64,000 nucleotides of DNA from VGCC01 sp044375955 (GCA_044375955.1 JBILLS010000001.1:124001-188000), one strand, 5' to 3'; numbered from the stretch's first letter, positions 15,277-24,862 are shown. The notes: a model not told the origin generated them from the letters alone. A program made the numbers and translations.

Positions 15277-17949
15277 GGGCGCTCCCTCACCCACCGTGTT
15301 CTCAGCGACGACGGTGATCCAGACAAGCTGTCCGGATGTGAGACCGGTCAGGGTGCAGGACGTCTCAGGTGCTTTCGAGATACAGGTCTGAAGAACGCGA
15401 CCATCGACCTTCTTGTCCGTCGCCCGGACGATGTAACGACGTATCGCGAAGCCACCATCCGCACTCGGGGGAATCCATGATGCGAGCAGGGCACCCGGCT
15501 GCTGCGTCACGCGGAAGTCACGCGGCGCGCCAGGGGGGGATGGCAGGGGTTCCACCATCACTCGCGCGAGAACCCGGCTCCTGCCTGCTTCGTTGATCGC
15601 CACCGCATCGATCCAATAGGGCTCGTAGTTGGCAAGATCTGCGAGCTCACAGGTGCCGATGCTGTCGCGATTTCCCAGCACAACGGAGCAGGTGGAGGCG
15701 ACTTTGCCGGCCTTCTCTTTGGTCCAGGCGCGAAACCGCAGGGTCACTTCGACTGCACCCCCGTCGGTCGCCGGGAGGAATGCTTCGGCAGTGACATGGT
15801 CGTCACCGGGGTGCACCACGAATCCACGGGGCTCACTCGGCGGACCACCAGACATCGGGACGCCGATCGGAGTCGACGCGACAGTGCTGAAGGTGTTCGC
15901 ACTCGTGACGGTGACGTCGTACGTCGCCGATGGCTTCAGGCCCGTGATGTCGCAGGTGAACCGATAGGACCACGGATCCACGCCCCTCGGGACCTGAGGT
16001 TCGAAGATGGTGCACCTCGCGCTCTGCGACGTCACTCGGTCCTTGGCCACGGCCTCGAAGATCTGGACCGGCACCCCCTGATCGTCCGCAGGACGAAGCC
16101 AACTCACGGTCAGGACTCGACCGCTCGGACTCGCGGCCACCGCCCGGGGAGCACCGGGTGCACCAGGCACGAAAACCTGGGCGCGCGGGGATGACGCCGC
16201 ACTGCTTCCTGCCGTGGTTGTCGCCACGACACTGATGTAGGCATACCCGTCGAGGCCGGTGATCAGACACGTATCGCCCGTCGCCGTGCACGTGCCCAGG
16301 GTTTGCGTCCCGGTGGGCGTCGCGTATGCGGTGGCCGTGTAACGGGTGATCGCGTAGCCCCCATCCGAGGGTGGAGTCTGCCAGCGGACACGCACCCCAC
16401 TTCCCTCTAGCACCGCCGTCACTGTGCGCGGAGCGTCCGGTGCCGCTGCAGTGAACACCCGGACGCGCGGCGACGAGGCGGGACTAACGAAGCGTGAGTT
16501 CGTCGCGGTGACATCTACGAAATAGGCAGACCCATTCGGCAGTGGTCCGAGATTGCATCGAAGGGATGAGAGAGGGTTCGGTTCACATGTGGTGATCGGA
16601 TCCCCACCTTCCGCATCCCGGTAGGCACGGACCACGTAGCGCTGGATCGCCGAACCACCCGTGTCGGCAGGCGCACGCCAACTCACCGCGGCGAATCCGT
16701 TTCCTGCGGTGGCCGCGACTTCGCGCGGCGCGCTCGGCGCGCCCAGCCGGCTCACCGACACGAAGCTGGACGCAGGTCCGTCCCCGCTGCTCGCCGTTGC
16801 GAAAACGGACACGTAGTACGTGGTGCCATTGTCGAGGCCGGTGATCGTGCAGCCAAGGCCAGTTCCTGTACACGAGCCGATCACAGCAGCGGAGCTGGTC
16901 GCCGAGGCCCGGATTTGAGCCGTGTAGGAGGTGACGCTGGTCGCATCGGTCGCGGGAGCTTGCCACTCAACACTCACCGAGCCATCACCGCGCGTGGCCG
17001 TGACCGATCGGGGTGCGCTGGGGCTTCCACCGGGTGTCGCCGCGATCCGATCCGACGACGCCCCATCACCGGCAGTGTTCGTCGCATACACGGCCACGTA
17101 GTACGTGGTTCCGTTGGTGAGCGGCTTTATCTGACACGACGTGCCCGTGGTCTCGCAGAAATCGATGACGGACCCTCCTGACGCAGCACTCCACGCCTGT
17201 GCGCGATAGCCCGTGATCGCACTACCTCCGTTCGACGACGGCGCACTCCAGCGCGCGGTGATGGACGTATCCGCCACCGTGGTGCTGACGCTGGTGGGTG
17301 CGGTAGGAACGCCTGCACTCGTCGTTCCTGCGACTCGCGAGGAGTCCGAGTTAGCTCCGGCAGGAGCAGATACCTGCACCGCCACCCAGTACTGCGTGTT
17401 TCCATTCAGGCTCCCGATCGCACAGGACGTTGATGACGTCGTGCAGGAACTCACGACAGTCCCACCTGTCTCCGCGCTGTACGCGGTCGCGATGTAGGCG
17501 GTCGCACCGCTCGCGGCGGTCCAACTCGCCGTGAGAGTGGATGCGGTAGGGCTGCCGACGGTTACACCGGCGGGGGGTGGGATCGCGGTTGTCGACGTCG
17601 CAACACGGGGGGAGGATGCCGGACCCGTTCCACTGGCATTGCGAGCGGTTACCGAGACCCAGTACCGGGTGTTGGTGCGCAGCGACTCGATGTAGCACCA
17701 ATTGAACGATGAGATCGTGCAGGATCCGGCGGTAGCACCGCCAGACTCCGCATCGAATGCGGTCGCGGTGTATCCCAAGATGCCGGTTTCGGGAACTCCG
17801 GTCCAATCGACCCTCAGCGAGGTAGTGCTCCACGGTTCCGCCCTCACGGAGGTAGGAGCTGGAGGGACGCTGGCGTGCGCTGCGGGAACCACGAGGAAGG
17901 GAAGGGTCAGACCGGCAGCGAGGATGCTCGCCCATGCCCGCCCGTTCAC
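15247..17949 (-). CDS. Secreted protein with nine fibronectin type III repeats
   Basis: A 900-residue exported protein. GTG at 17949 is chosen because GGGAGG lies 5 nt upstream; a start 13 codons earlier has no such site. The signal peptide (NGRAWASILAAGLTLPFLVVPAAHA) is followed by nine FN3 domains of about 90-95 residues, each opening with a P-x-AP-x-x-V-like motif and a conserved Trp four to six residues into strand B. Each repeat also carries a Cys pair before its last strands (for example GSCTGTGLGCTITGL). There is no catalytic domain, no LPxTG and no C-terminal anchor. It is probably an adhesive or matrix-associated surface protein. Confidence 0.88.
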   Translation of the reverse strand: MNGRAWASILAAGLTLPFLVVPAAHASVPPAPTSVRAEPWSTTSLRVDWTGVPETGILGYTATAFDAESGGATAGSCTISSFNWCYIESLRTNTRYWVSVTARNASGTGPASSPRVATSTTAIPPPAGVTVGSPTASTLTASWTAASGATAYIATAYSAETGGTVVSSCTTSSTSCAIGSLNGNTQYWVAVQVSAPAGANSDSSRVAGTTSAGVPTAPTSVSTTVADTSITARWSAPSSNGGSAITGYRAQAWSAASGGSVIDFCETTGTSCQIKPLTNGTTYYVAVYATNTAGDGASSDRIAATPGGSPSAPRSVTATRGDGSVSVEWQAPATDATSVTSYTAQIRASATSSAAVIGSCTGTGLGCTITGLDNGTTYYVSVFATASSGDGPASSFVSVSRLGAPSAPREVAATAGNGFAAVSWRAPADTGGSAIQRYVVRAYRDAEGGDPITTCEPNPLSSLRCNLGPLPNGSAYFVDVTATNSRFVSPASSPRVRVFTAAAPDAPRTVTAVLEGSGVRVRWQTPPSDGGYAITRYTATAYATPTGTQTLGTCTATGDTCLITGLDGYAYISVVATTTAGSSAASSPRAQVFVPGAPGAPRAVAASPSGRVLTVSWLRPADDQGVPVQIFEAVAKDRVTSQSARCTIFEPQVPRGVDPWSYRFTCDITGLKPSATYDVTVTSANTFSTVASTPIGVPMSGGPPSEPRGFVVHPGDDHVTAEAFLPATDGGAVEVTLRFRAWTKEKAGKVASTCSVVLGNRDSIGTCELADLANYEPYWIDAVAINEAGRSRVLARVMVEPLPSPPGAPRDFRVTQQPGALLASWIPPSADGGFAIRRYIVRATDKKVDGRVLQTCISKAPETSCTLTGLTSGQLVWITVVAENTVGEGAPSTQLDRTSL

Positions 17950-18043
17950 CGGTGCCTCCCTGAAACACGTGATTGCGTCTGCCACCATAGATGGCTTTGG
18001 TTACGGCCACCTATGCCGTGTGTGGCTGTGACGGCAATGACCG

Positions 18044-18056
18044 TGGAACAGTTCCA
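18044..18056. promoter_or_regulatory. Palindrome in the xthA / FN3-protein divergent region
   Basis: TGGAAC-A-GTTCCA is a perfect palindrome with 6-nt arms, 15 nt before the -10-like TAGTGT of xthA. It could be an operator for either divergent gene. The 1-nt spacing does not fit the 4-nt spacer of an actinobacterial LexA box. Confidence 0.3.
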
Positions 18057-18070
18057 TGCTCGTCGCTGCG

Positions 18071-18076
18071 TAGTGT
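18071..18076 (+). promoter_or_regulatory. Leaderless -10 element (TAGTGT) of xthA
   Basis: TAGTGT ends exactly 6 nt before the GTG of xthA, and no ribosome-binding site is visible between them. Confidence 0.45.
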
Positions 18077-18082
18077 GACTCC

Positions 18083-18868
18083 GTGCGGATCGCGACCTGG
18101 AACGTCAATTCGGTCACCGCACGTCTCGAGCGGATCCTCGAGTGGTTGGAATCCGCGCAACCGGATGTCGTCGCCCTGCAGGAACTGAAGTGCACCTCCG
18201 ATGCGTTCCCGTCGCTGCCGATCGAAGGCCTGGGCTACGAGTGCGCGACCCTGGGGACCGGGCGGTGGAATGGGGTGGCGATCCTGTCCCGGGTGGGACT
18301 CTCCGATGTCACCCTCGGCCTGACCGGGCAACCCGATTTCGAGGGCGAGGCCGAGCCGCGCGCAATCGGTGCCACCTGCGACGGGGTTCGGATCTGGAGT
18401 CTCTACGTCCCGAACGGGCGCGAGCCCGGCCACGCGCACTACGACTACAAGCTTGCGTGGCTGTCGACACTGAAGACCACCGCCTCGACGGATATGGCGG
18501 CGCATCCGGATCTTCCCTTCGCGTTGATCGGTGATTTCAACATCGCACCGAGGGATACCGACGTCTGGGACATCTCCCTGTTCGCGGAGTCGACGCACGT
18601 GACACCCGCGGAGCGCGCCGCACTCGCCGACGTCGAGTCGGTCGGCTTGCAGGAAGTGATGCCGCGTGCACTGAAGGGCGAGCCCTTCACATTCTGGGAC
18701 TACCGGAATGGTGCATTCCACCGCGGGTGGGGGATGCGCATCGACCTGGTGCTCGCCAACGATGCGTTCCGCTCGTCGGTACGCGATGCGTACGTGGATC
18801 GCGAGGCCCGCAAGGGCAAAGGTGCATCCGACCATGCGCCCGTCGTCGTCGACCTGGACCTGCCATGA
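18083..18868 (+). CDS. xthA: Exodeoxyribonuclease III
   Basis: A 261-residue enzyme of the exonuclease III / AP endonuclease family. The metal-binding Glu is in DVVALQELKC near residue 34, the catalytic Asp-Asn pair is in LIGDFNIAP, and the terminal Asp-His is in GASDHAPVVVDLDL. The central segment WRMRIDLVL-like (here WGMRIDLVLAND) is also conserved. It cleaves abasic sites and removes 3' blocks in base-excision repair. The stop overlaps the ATG of the FemAB-like gene by 4 nt. Confidence 0.96.
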   Translation: MRIATWNVNSVTARLERILEWLESAQPDVVALQELKCTSDAFPSLPIEGLGYECATLGTGRWNGVAILSRVGLSDVTLGLTGQPDFEGEAEPRAIGATCDGVRIWSLYVPNGREPGHAHYDYKLAWLSTLKTTASTDMAAHPDLPFALIGDFNIAPRDTDVWDISLFAESTHVTPAERAALADVESVGLQEVMPRALKGEPFTFWDYRNGAFHRGWGMRIDLVLANDAFRSSVRDAYVDREARKGKGASDHAPVVVDLDLP

Positions 18869-20019
18869 CGCTGACCGTGCGGGCGATCAGTGCCGAGCAG
18901 CACGCGGCGTGGGTTGCGCAGCAACTATCCGTCTCCTTCCTTCAGGTGCCGGAGTGGGGTCGGGTCAAGGTGGGGTGGCGACCGCAGTCCGTCGGCTGGT
19001 TCGACGGAGACACCCTCGTGGCGGCGGCACTGGTCCTGCACCGACCCATTCCGCGCGTACCGCGTCGTTCCCTCGCCTACATCCCCGAAGGTCCGCCCAT
19101 CGATTGGACGGGAACGGACCAGCCGCGCTACCGCCTCGACGATTGGGTGGCACCGCTTCTCCGTCACTGCAAGGACTCCGGCGCCTTCCAGGTGAAGATG
19201 GGTCCACCCGTGGCCCTACGCCGCTGGGATGACGAGACCGTCAAGTCCGCGCTCGCGGATGCGGCGCACGCGCAGTGGCCGCGCAGCCTCGGTGAGGTCC
19301 TCGCAACCTGGCACTCCGGTCCAGGTACCCGAGTCGTCGAGTATTTGCGCGCCCACGGATGGCGGCAGGAACCGTCGACGGGTGCGGGCTTCGGCGACGT
19401 ACAACCGCGCTACGTCTTCCAACTCCCCCTGGCCGGTCGCTCCCTCGACGACGTGTGGGCAGGGTTCAACCAGCAGTGGCGCCGCAATATCCGCAAGGCC
19501 GAGAAGGCCGAAGTCGTGACGTCCCTGGGAACCCGGGACGATCTCCCCTCGTTCCACGCCGTCTACACGGAGACCGCGCGACGCGATCACTTCACACCGC
19601 GCGGACTCGAGTACTTCCAGCGGCTCTGGGATTCCTTCCACAATCCAGCCCGGAACTACTCGGAGTTGTCCCTGCACTGCGCGCGCATCCACGACCGTCT
19701 CGTCGCAGCCTCGCTGATGATCCGCATCGGAGACCACGCCTGGTACACCTACGGGGCATCCACGGGCGCCGATCGCGAGGCACGACCCTCGAATGCCCTC
19801 CAGTGGCACATGGTCACCCACGCGCACTCGACCGGCTGCTCCATCTACGACATGCGCGGCATCTCCGACACCCTCGATCCGCAGAACCACCTCATCGGGC
19901 TCGTCCAGTTCAAGGTGGGCAGTGGTGGCTACGCCCAGGAATACGCCGGGGAATGGGACTTCCGGCTGCGCTCCGGGTGGGCACGCGCGTACGAGCTCTA
20001 TCAAAAGCGGCGCGGTTGA
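18865..20019 (+). CDS. FemAB/MurM-like aminoacyl-tRNA-dependent peptidoglycan ligase
   Basis: A 384-residue member of the FemABX family. The start at 18865 overlaps xthA by ATGA and gives MTLTVRAISAEQHAAWV. The segment SFLQVPEWGRVK near residue 30 is the family opening motif. Two GNAT-like halves are visible; DDVWAGFNQQWRRNIRKAEKA marks the second, and the protein ends QFKVGSGGYAQEYAGEWDF. Such enzymes add amino acids from aminoacyl-tRNA to lipid II stem peptides. There is no coiled-coil hairpin as in true FemA. The next gene is alanine-racemase-like, suggesting that the two act on one cross-bridge residue. Confidence 0.88.
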   Translation: MTLTVRAISAEQHAAWVAQQLSVSFLQVPEWGRVKVGWRPQSVGWFDGDTLVAAALVLHRPIPRVPRRSLAYIPEGPPIDWTGTDQPRYRLDDWVAPLLRHCKDSGAFQVKMGPPVALRRWDDETVKSALADAAHAQWPRSLGEVLATWHSGPGTRVVEYLRAHGWRQEPSTGAGFGDVQPRYVFQLPLAGRSLDDVWAGFNQQWRRNIRKAEKAEVVTSLGTRDDLPSFHAVYTETARRDHFTPRGLEYFQRLWDSFHNPARNYSELSLHCARIHDRLVAASLMIRIGDHAWYTYGASTGADREARPSNALQWHMVTHAHSTGCSIYDMRGISDTLDPQNHLIGLVQFKVGSGGYAQEYAGEWDFRLRSGWARAYELYQKRRG

Positions 20020-20055
20020 CACCCGTGATGCACCCGAGGGGATAGAAAGAGTCCG

Positions 20056-21222
20056 ATGTCCTTCACCCTGCGCATTGACGCACCCCGCTGGCGCCTGCAC
20101 ACCCAGCAGGTGTGGGCCGCGCTGCGCACCTCCAGTGGTGGAATGCCGGTTCCGGTGATCAAGGGCAGCGGATACGGACTCGGGATGACGGTGCTCGCGC
20201 ATGAGGCCGCGCGCCTGGAGGCCGACACGATCGCCGTCGGGACGGTCTTCGAGGTCGACGCCGTCGTGGATGCGTGCGCGGCAGATGTGATCGTGCTGGA
20301 ACCCTTCGAACCCCGGGATGAGGTCGCCTCGCGACGGTGGTGGCGCGTCGGCGAGCAGGTGCACGCCGGGCGGGTGATCCGTACCGTCGCCACATCGGAG
20401 GCCCTGCGGGCACTCTGCGAGGGACCGGGGTCAGCACGAGTGATCCTCGAGGTCACATCGTCGATGCACCGTTTCGGCATGAGCGAGGCGGAGTTGCTCT
20501 CGGTTCTGCACGATCAGGAGATCCGCTCCGCGATGCAGCGTGGTCGGGTCGTGGTCGAGGGCATCTCGATCCATCTCCCCCTCGCCCCACCCGCCGACGA
20601 CATCCCACCGCGCGGTGTGCTCGCTGGTTCGGCGAAGGCCCGCGAGGTGATGCGTTGGGCCGGTCTGTGGCAGGCGGAGACCGCCGTGTGGTCGGGATAC
20701 AACTCCCCCGCCACGACAGTGTGGGCGTCGCACCTCGAGGACACCGACTGCTCGCTCATCGCATCATCGCTGGACGAGGCGACCCTGCGCGTGCGCACGG
20801 GCACGCGCCTGTGGCTCGGTGACCGTGGCGCGATGCGCGCATCGGGCACCGTGCTCGCCGTCCATCCGCTACCCGAGGGAACCCATGTCGGCTACCGGCA
20901 GCGCGTGGGACCGAAGAACGCCACCCTCGTCGTGGTCTCGGGCGGCACCGCGCACGGCATCGGCCTCAGCGCACCGTCACCGGCAGCGAATCTGCGGCAG
21001 CGGGTGCGCAGTGCCGGGATCGGGGCACTCGATGCCGCCGGCAGGGCACTGTCCCCCTTCCGTTGGCAAGGCAAACAGCGGTGGTTCGCCGAGCCCCCGC
21101 ATCAGCACCATTCGATGCTCTGGCTGCCACCGGAATGCGTGGTTCCGACGATCGGCGATCAACTCGAGGCAGAAGTCCGCTTCACCACATCCACCTTCGA
21201 CGAGGTGGAACTCGCGACCTGA
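20056..21222 (+). CDS. Alanine-racemase-like PLP-dependent protein
   Basis: A 388-residue protein of the alanine racemase fold. The PLP lysine is Lys36 in VPVIKGSGYGLG, where canonical racemases have a Lys-Ala-Asn-Ala-Tyr-Gly sequence. SSMHRFGM stands for the usual M-R-x-G motif, and RTGTRLWLGDRG for the R-x-G-x-x-x-YG motif. A C-terminal beta domain begins near residue 250 with HVGYRQRVGPKNA, which could hold the second catalytic Tyr. The changes from consensus suggest a different amino-acid substrate. Its last 64 nt overlap the convergent GT87 gene. Confidence 0.78.
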   Translation: MSFTLRIDAPRWRLHTQQVWAALRTSSGGMPVPVIKGSGYGLGMTVLAHEAARLEADTIAVGTVFEVDAVVDACAADVIVLEPFEPRDEVASRRWWRVGEQVHAGRVIRTVATSEALRALCEGPGSARVILEVTSSMHRFGMSEAELLSVLHDQEIRSAMQRGRVVVEGISIHLPLAPPADDIPPRGVLAGSAKAREVMRWAGLWQAETAVWSGYNSPATTVWASHLEDTDCSLIASSLDEATLRVRTGTRLWLGDRGAMRASGTVLAVHPLPEGTHVGYRQRVGPKNATLVVVSGGTAHGIGLSAPSPAANLRQRVRSAGIGALDAAGRALSPFRWQGKQRWFAEPPHQHHSMLWLPPECVVPTIGDQLEAEVRFTTSTFDEVELAT

Positions 21223-22514
21223 GTCGGTTCGTACAGGTCCCGGATGATCAGGATCGCGTACCAGACGGTCACCCCGACGTGGATGAACGTGGCGAGTGCA
21301 TACCAGCCTCCATCGAGGCCCTTCGCTCCCTCGACCCCGTAGGCGGCGAGCAGCCACCAGATCGCAGCGAAGTAGATCACTTCCCCGGTCTGCCAGATGA
21401 GGAAGTCGCGCCATCGCGGGCGCGCGAGTGCCGCGAACGGCACCAGCCACAGCACATACTGCGGTGAGTAGACCTTGCTGGTGATCACGAAGGCGGCCAG
21501 GACAAGGAACGCCAGCGCGAAAACCGTGGGCGTGCGCGGTGCGGTGAGTGCGATGTAGGCCACGAAGCACAGCAGGGCCAGGAAGGTCACCGCGCTGACC
21601 GCATTGATCGCCTCATCGGGAATACGAGGAAGACCCCATTCCGTCACGGCGTACCAGACCGATCCGAAGTCCACCCCGCGCGCCCTGTTGAACGAGTAGA
21701 AGTGCCACCACCCCTCGAAGTTCGCGATGGCGAACGGGAGGTTCACGAGGATCCAGGTGATCGCGGTCGCACCGATGAGGGTCAGCGTGGGTCGGAAGGA
21801 ACGTGTCCGGATAGCGAGGAGGACGAACACTGCTACGAGGACGAGCGGATAGAACTTCGATGCGATCGCGAGACCCAGGAAGACGCCGGCGGCTACTGGT
21901 CGTTCGCGCACCCAGGCGAGGAACGCGAGCGCCGTAAGGGCGATGGGGATCAGATCCCAATTGATCGTGGCACCGAGGACCACGGTGGGCGCCACCGCGA
22001 TCATCGCCGCATCCCATGCGCGATGGCGCACCGCCAGTGCCGATGCGATCACCGTGATCAGCAGGAACGGTGTCAACAGGATCACGTTGACGTCGAAGAA
22101 TGCGCGCGTCACATCGTTGGAGTAGAGAACCGGTGCGATCGCGGTCGTGATGAGTGCAGCGACCCACATGAACATCCCGGTCAGAACTGGATACTCGAGT
22201 GGTGTGCCTCCTACGGGGATCTGCACATAGGGGATCAGCCCGTCGGCGAATCCCCGGATTCCGTAGAGCGCCGGGATATCGGAGTAGCAGAGATGCTCGT
22301 ACCGGTCGGGGGAGAGCCAGTTCGTTGTGACGCAACTGAGGTCGAGTAGGTACCCGACCATGTAACCCGCCGTGGCGAGCACGACGAGTGTCGAGATCGT
22401 GGGCCAGGGACCGGGAAGGGTGCGCGCCAGGCGACCCCATGGCCCGCCGAGGATCTCCGAGCCATTCCTGACGACGGGGTCCGTGCGCGAAGGGATCATC
22501 GCGCCTCCCATCAC
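21159..22514 (-). CDS. GT87-family (DUF2029) polyprenol-phosphate mannosyltransferase-like membrane protein
   Basis: A 451-residue multi-pass protein with about ten membrane helices. The first extracytoplasmic loop carries the acidic segment CYSDIPALYGIRGF and PVGGTPLEYPVLTG, typical of GT-C glycosyltransferases of the actinobacterial GT87 family that use polyprenyl-phosphate-mannose. The ATG at 22514 overlaps the penicillin-binding-protein stop by 4 nt. A GGGAGG lies 4 nt before another in-frame ATG at 22499, which may be the true start. The C-terminus overlaps the racemase-like gene tail to tail. It likely builds envelope glycans. Confidence 0.85.
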   Translation of the reverse strand: MMGGAMIPSRTDPVVRNGSEILGGPWGRLARTLPGPWPTISTLVVLATAGYMVGYLLDLSCVTTNWLSPDRYEHLCYSDIPALYGIRGFADGLIPYVQIPVGGTPLEYPVLTGMFMWVAALITTAIAPVLYSNDVTRAFFDVNVILLTPFLLITVIASALAVRHRAWDAAMIAVAPTVVLGATINWDLIPIALTALAFLAWVRERPVAAGVFLGLAIASKFYPLVLVAVFVLLAIRTRSFRPTLTLIGATAITWILVNLPFAIANFEGWWHFYSFNRARGVDFGSVWYAVTEWGLPRIPDEAINAVSAVTFLALLCFVAYIALTAPRTPTVFALAFLVLAAFVITSKVYSPQYVLWLVPFAALARPRWRDFLIWQTGEVIYFAAIWWLLAAYGVEGAKGLDGGWYALATFIHVGVTVWYAILIIRDLYEPTQVASSTSSKVDVVKRTSASS

Positions 22515-24784
22515 CGTGCGTTCTTCTTCTTCCCGGATCGCCCATCATCCTGGGGGTCGAAGGTGGTGTCCTGCGGGGCGGCGTCGATGACCGGCTCCTC
22601 CGGAGCCGGTATCTCCTCGGGGGGTGCCTCGTCGACCATGCCGTCGGGGCCGAATTCGGTCACGACGTCGGGGATGGGGCACCCGAGGGGGACCTCCTGC
22701 ATGTCCGGGGCGAGCACGGCTGGGCAATCGGGTTCGCGCAGTACGTCATCCGGGGGTGCGGTGAAGGGCTCCTCGGGGAGGCCCTTGAGGGCACCGTTCA
22801 TGAACGCGGTCCAGATTGCGGCGGGGAAGGAACCGCCGGTCACGGTGCGCAGGCCGCCCGTACCCGACAGGGACACGGGCGTGCCGTCGACCTCCTTGGC
22901 CATGAGCACCGCCGCCGCGAGTTGCGGTGTGTAGCCGACGAACCACGCGGACTTGTTGCCGTCCGTCGTTCCCGTCTTGCCTGCGGCGGGACGCCCGAGT
23001 TCCCGCGCGGCGAAACCGGTGCCGTTGTTGACCGTGCGGTTGAGTGCGAACGTCACCGTGTCGGCGACCTCCTCCGGGAACGCGCGGTCGGGTGCGGGTT
23101 GGTACTCCCACAACACACCCTCATTCGGGCCCATGACACGGCGGATGACGGTCGTCGGTGCGGTGACACCGCGCGCCGCGAAGGTCGCGTACGCGTTGGC
23201 CATGTCGACCGCCGACGGTGACGCGGTTCCCAGGACGAACGTGAGATCGAGGTTGTCCAGGTTGAGTCCCGGCGTGGACTTCGGAATACCCGCGCGCAGG
23301 GCCGCACGCGCCACCTTCTTCACACCGAGACTCGACTCCATCTCGACGTAGGCCGAGTTGATCGACTTCTCCGTCGCCTCCAGCAGTGTCACGCTGCCGT
23401 AGGACTTGTTGTCGTAGTTGTTGAGTGTGTAGCCCTGCACGGTGATCGGGGAATCACCGGACCACACCGACTTCAACGGCACCTTCTCGTCGATCGCAGC
23501 CGCGAGCGCAAATGGTTTGAATGTCGATCCCGCCTGCGCGAATTGCTTGGTCGCGTTGTTGATCTGATCGGTGATGAAGTCCTTGCCGCCGTACATCGCC
23601 ACGATCTCGCCCGTCCCCGGCCGCACCGCCGCAAGACCGATACGCAGGCCCTTGGTATTCGACGTCGGACCCTGGGTGCGCACGGCGCGCTCCGCGGAAC
23701 GTTGCGCACGGCGCTCGATCGTCGTCACGATCCGCAGGCCACCACTTTGGATCTGCTCGTCATCGAATCCCAAGGCCTTCAACTGTTCCTGGACCGCGGT
23801 GAGGATGTACCCGGTCTGACCGCCGAGCCTGTTGCCGCTCTGGGAAGCCGCGATCTCGGGGAACTGTGCGGCATCGCGCTGCTCGTCGGTGATCCAGCCT
23901 TCGTCGCGCATCCCATCCATCACATAGGCCCAGCGTCCCTGCAATCCGGTCAAGTTCTCCTCCGGTGAGAGACCACCCGGTGACTTCAACAACGCTGCGA
24001 GCACAGCGCTCTGCTCGACAGTGAGCTGACCTGCGGGAATGCGGAAGTACGCCATCGACGCGGCCTGGATGCCCTCGGCGTCGCGGCCGAAGAAGCTGGT
24101 GTTGAGGTAGTTCTCCAGGATCGTGTCCTTGGAGACGATGGTCTCGAGTTTGAACGCGAGTAGGGCTTCCTTGATTTTGCGCTGCCAGCTGCGTTCCTGG
24201 GTCAGATACGCATTCTTCGCGTACTGCTGCGTGATCGTCGAACCACCTTGCGTGGAGTCGGTGAAGGTGTTGTTCAGCGCCGCACGCACGATGCCCAGCG
24301 GTGAGATACCACCGTGGTCGTAGAAGCCGCGATCCTCCGCGGCGAGCACCGCCTGCTGGGTATGCAGGGGGACCTCGGCGAGCGGAATGCTCTGCCGTGT
24401 GGTGTCGGTGAGTCGACCGATCTCCTGCTTCCCCCCGGCGTAGTAGACGACGGTCGCCTGGCTGGTGACGACATCGCTGGGGTTCGGGATCTCGGTACGC
24501 GCCACCAGGAAGGCGAACGCGGCGAAACCCTGGGATCCGACCAGCACCCCGACCAGGAGAAGACCGCGCACCCATGCGCGACGTCGGGGGCGGGTCGGAC
24601 GGGCCGCACCCTCGGGCGGGTGCGGGGGTCTGCGGGTCGGTCGCTGCGGTCGGCGACCACCCTGGGCACCGCGCGAGGGTCCCCGTGGCGGGCCGGGCGG
24701 GGATCCTGCCGGGCGGCGGGGCCGGTTGGAGGCGCGGGAGTCCGAGGAGCGCCCCGATGGGGGTCGTCTGGCCTCGTATGTCAC
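22511..24784 (-). CDS. Class A penicillin-binding protein (transglycosylase/transpeptidase)
   Basis: A 757-residue bifunctional PBP. GTG at 24784 is chosen because GAGG lies 6 nt upstream; a TTG four codons earlier is less likely. A 70-residue Pro/Arg-rich cytoplasmic tail precedes one membrane helix. The GT51 transglycosylase has the catalytic Glu in AAEDRGFYDHGG and the motif GGSTITQQYAKNAYL. The transpeptidase has SxxK in GSTFKPF, SxN in KSINSAYVEM and KTGTTDGNKSAWF. A Pro/Glu-rich extracellular tail follows. It polymerises and cross-links peptidoglycan. The basic tail is a likely regulatory site. Confidence 0.95.
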   Translation of the reverse strand: MTYEARRPPSGRSSDSRASNRPRRPAGSPPGPPRGPSRGAQGGRRPQRPTRRPPHPPEGAARPTRPRRRAWVRGLLLVGVLVGSQGFAAFAFLVARTEIPNPSDVVTSQATVVYYAGGKQEIGRLTDTTRQSIPLAEVPLHTQQAVLAAEDRGFYDHGGISPLGIVRAALNNTFTDSTQGGSTITQQYAKNAYLTQERSWQRKIKEALLAFKLETIVSKDTILENYLNTSFFGRDAEGIQAASMAYFRIPAGQLTVEQSAVLAALLKSPGGLSPEENLTGLQGRWAYVMDGMRDEGWITDEQRDAAQFPEIAASQSGNRLGGQTGYILTAVQEQLKALGFDDEQIQSGGLRIVTTIERRAQRSAERAVRTQGPTSNTKGLRIGLAAVRPGTGEIVAMYGGKDFITDQINNATKQFAQAGSTFKPFALAAAIDEKVPLKSVWSGDSPITVQGYTLNNYDNKSYGSVTLLEATEKSINSAYVEMESSLGVKKVARAALRAGIPKSTPGLNLDNLDLTFVLGTASPSAVDMANAYATFAARGVTAPTTVIRRVMGPNEGVLWEYQPAPDRAFPEEVADTVTFALNRTVNNGTGFAARELGRPAAGKTGTTDGNKSAWFVGYTPQLAAAVLMAKEVDGTPVSLSGTGGLRTVTGGSFPAAIWTAFMNGALKGLPEEPFTAPPDDVLREPDCPAVLAPDMQEVPLGCPIPDVVTEFGPDGMVDEAPPEEIPAPEEPVIDAAPQDTTFDPQDDGRSGKKKNAR

Positions 24785-24862
24785 GGCGCACCTCAATGGG
24801 GAAGAAGGACCGCCCCAAGTGCATCAGAAATCACACCCGTCACGTGGACGGCACGCCGGTGG

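Noticed and set aside
18044..18056. LexA/SOS box upstream of xthA
   Set aside because: TGGAACAGTTCCA has only 1 nt between the GAAC and GTTC halves; the actinobacterial SOS box needs 4 nt.
19216..20364. Open frame of 382 codons on the minus strand over the FemAB-like gene
   Set aside because: The plus-strand gene has clear family motifs and a coupled start. The antisense translation resembles no family and crosses a gene boundary.
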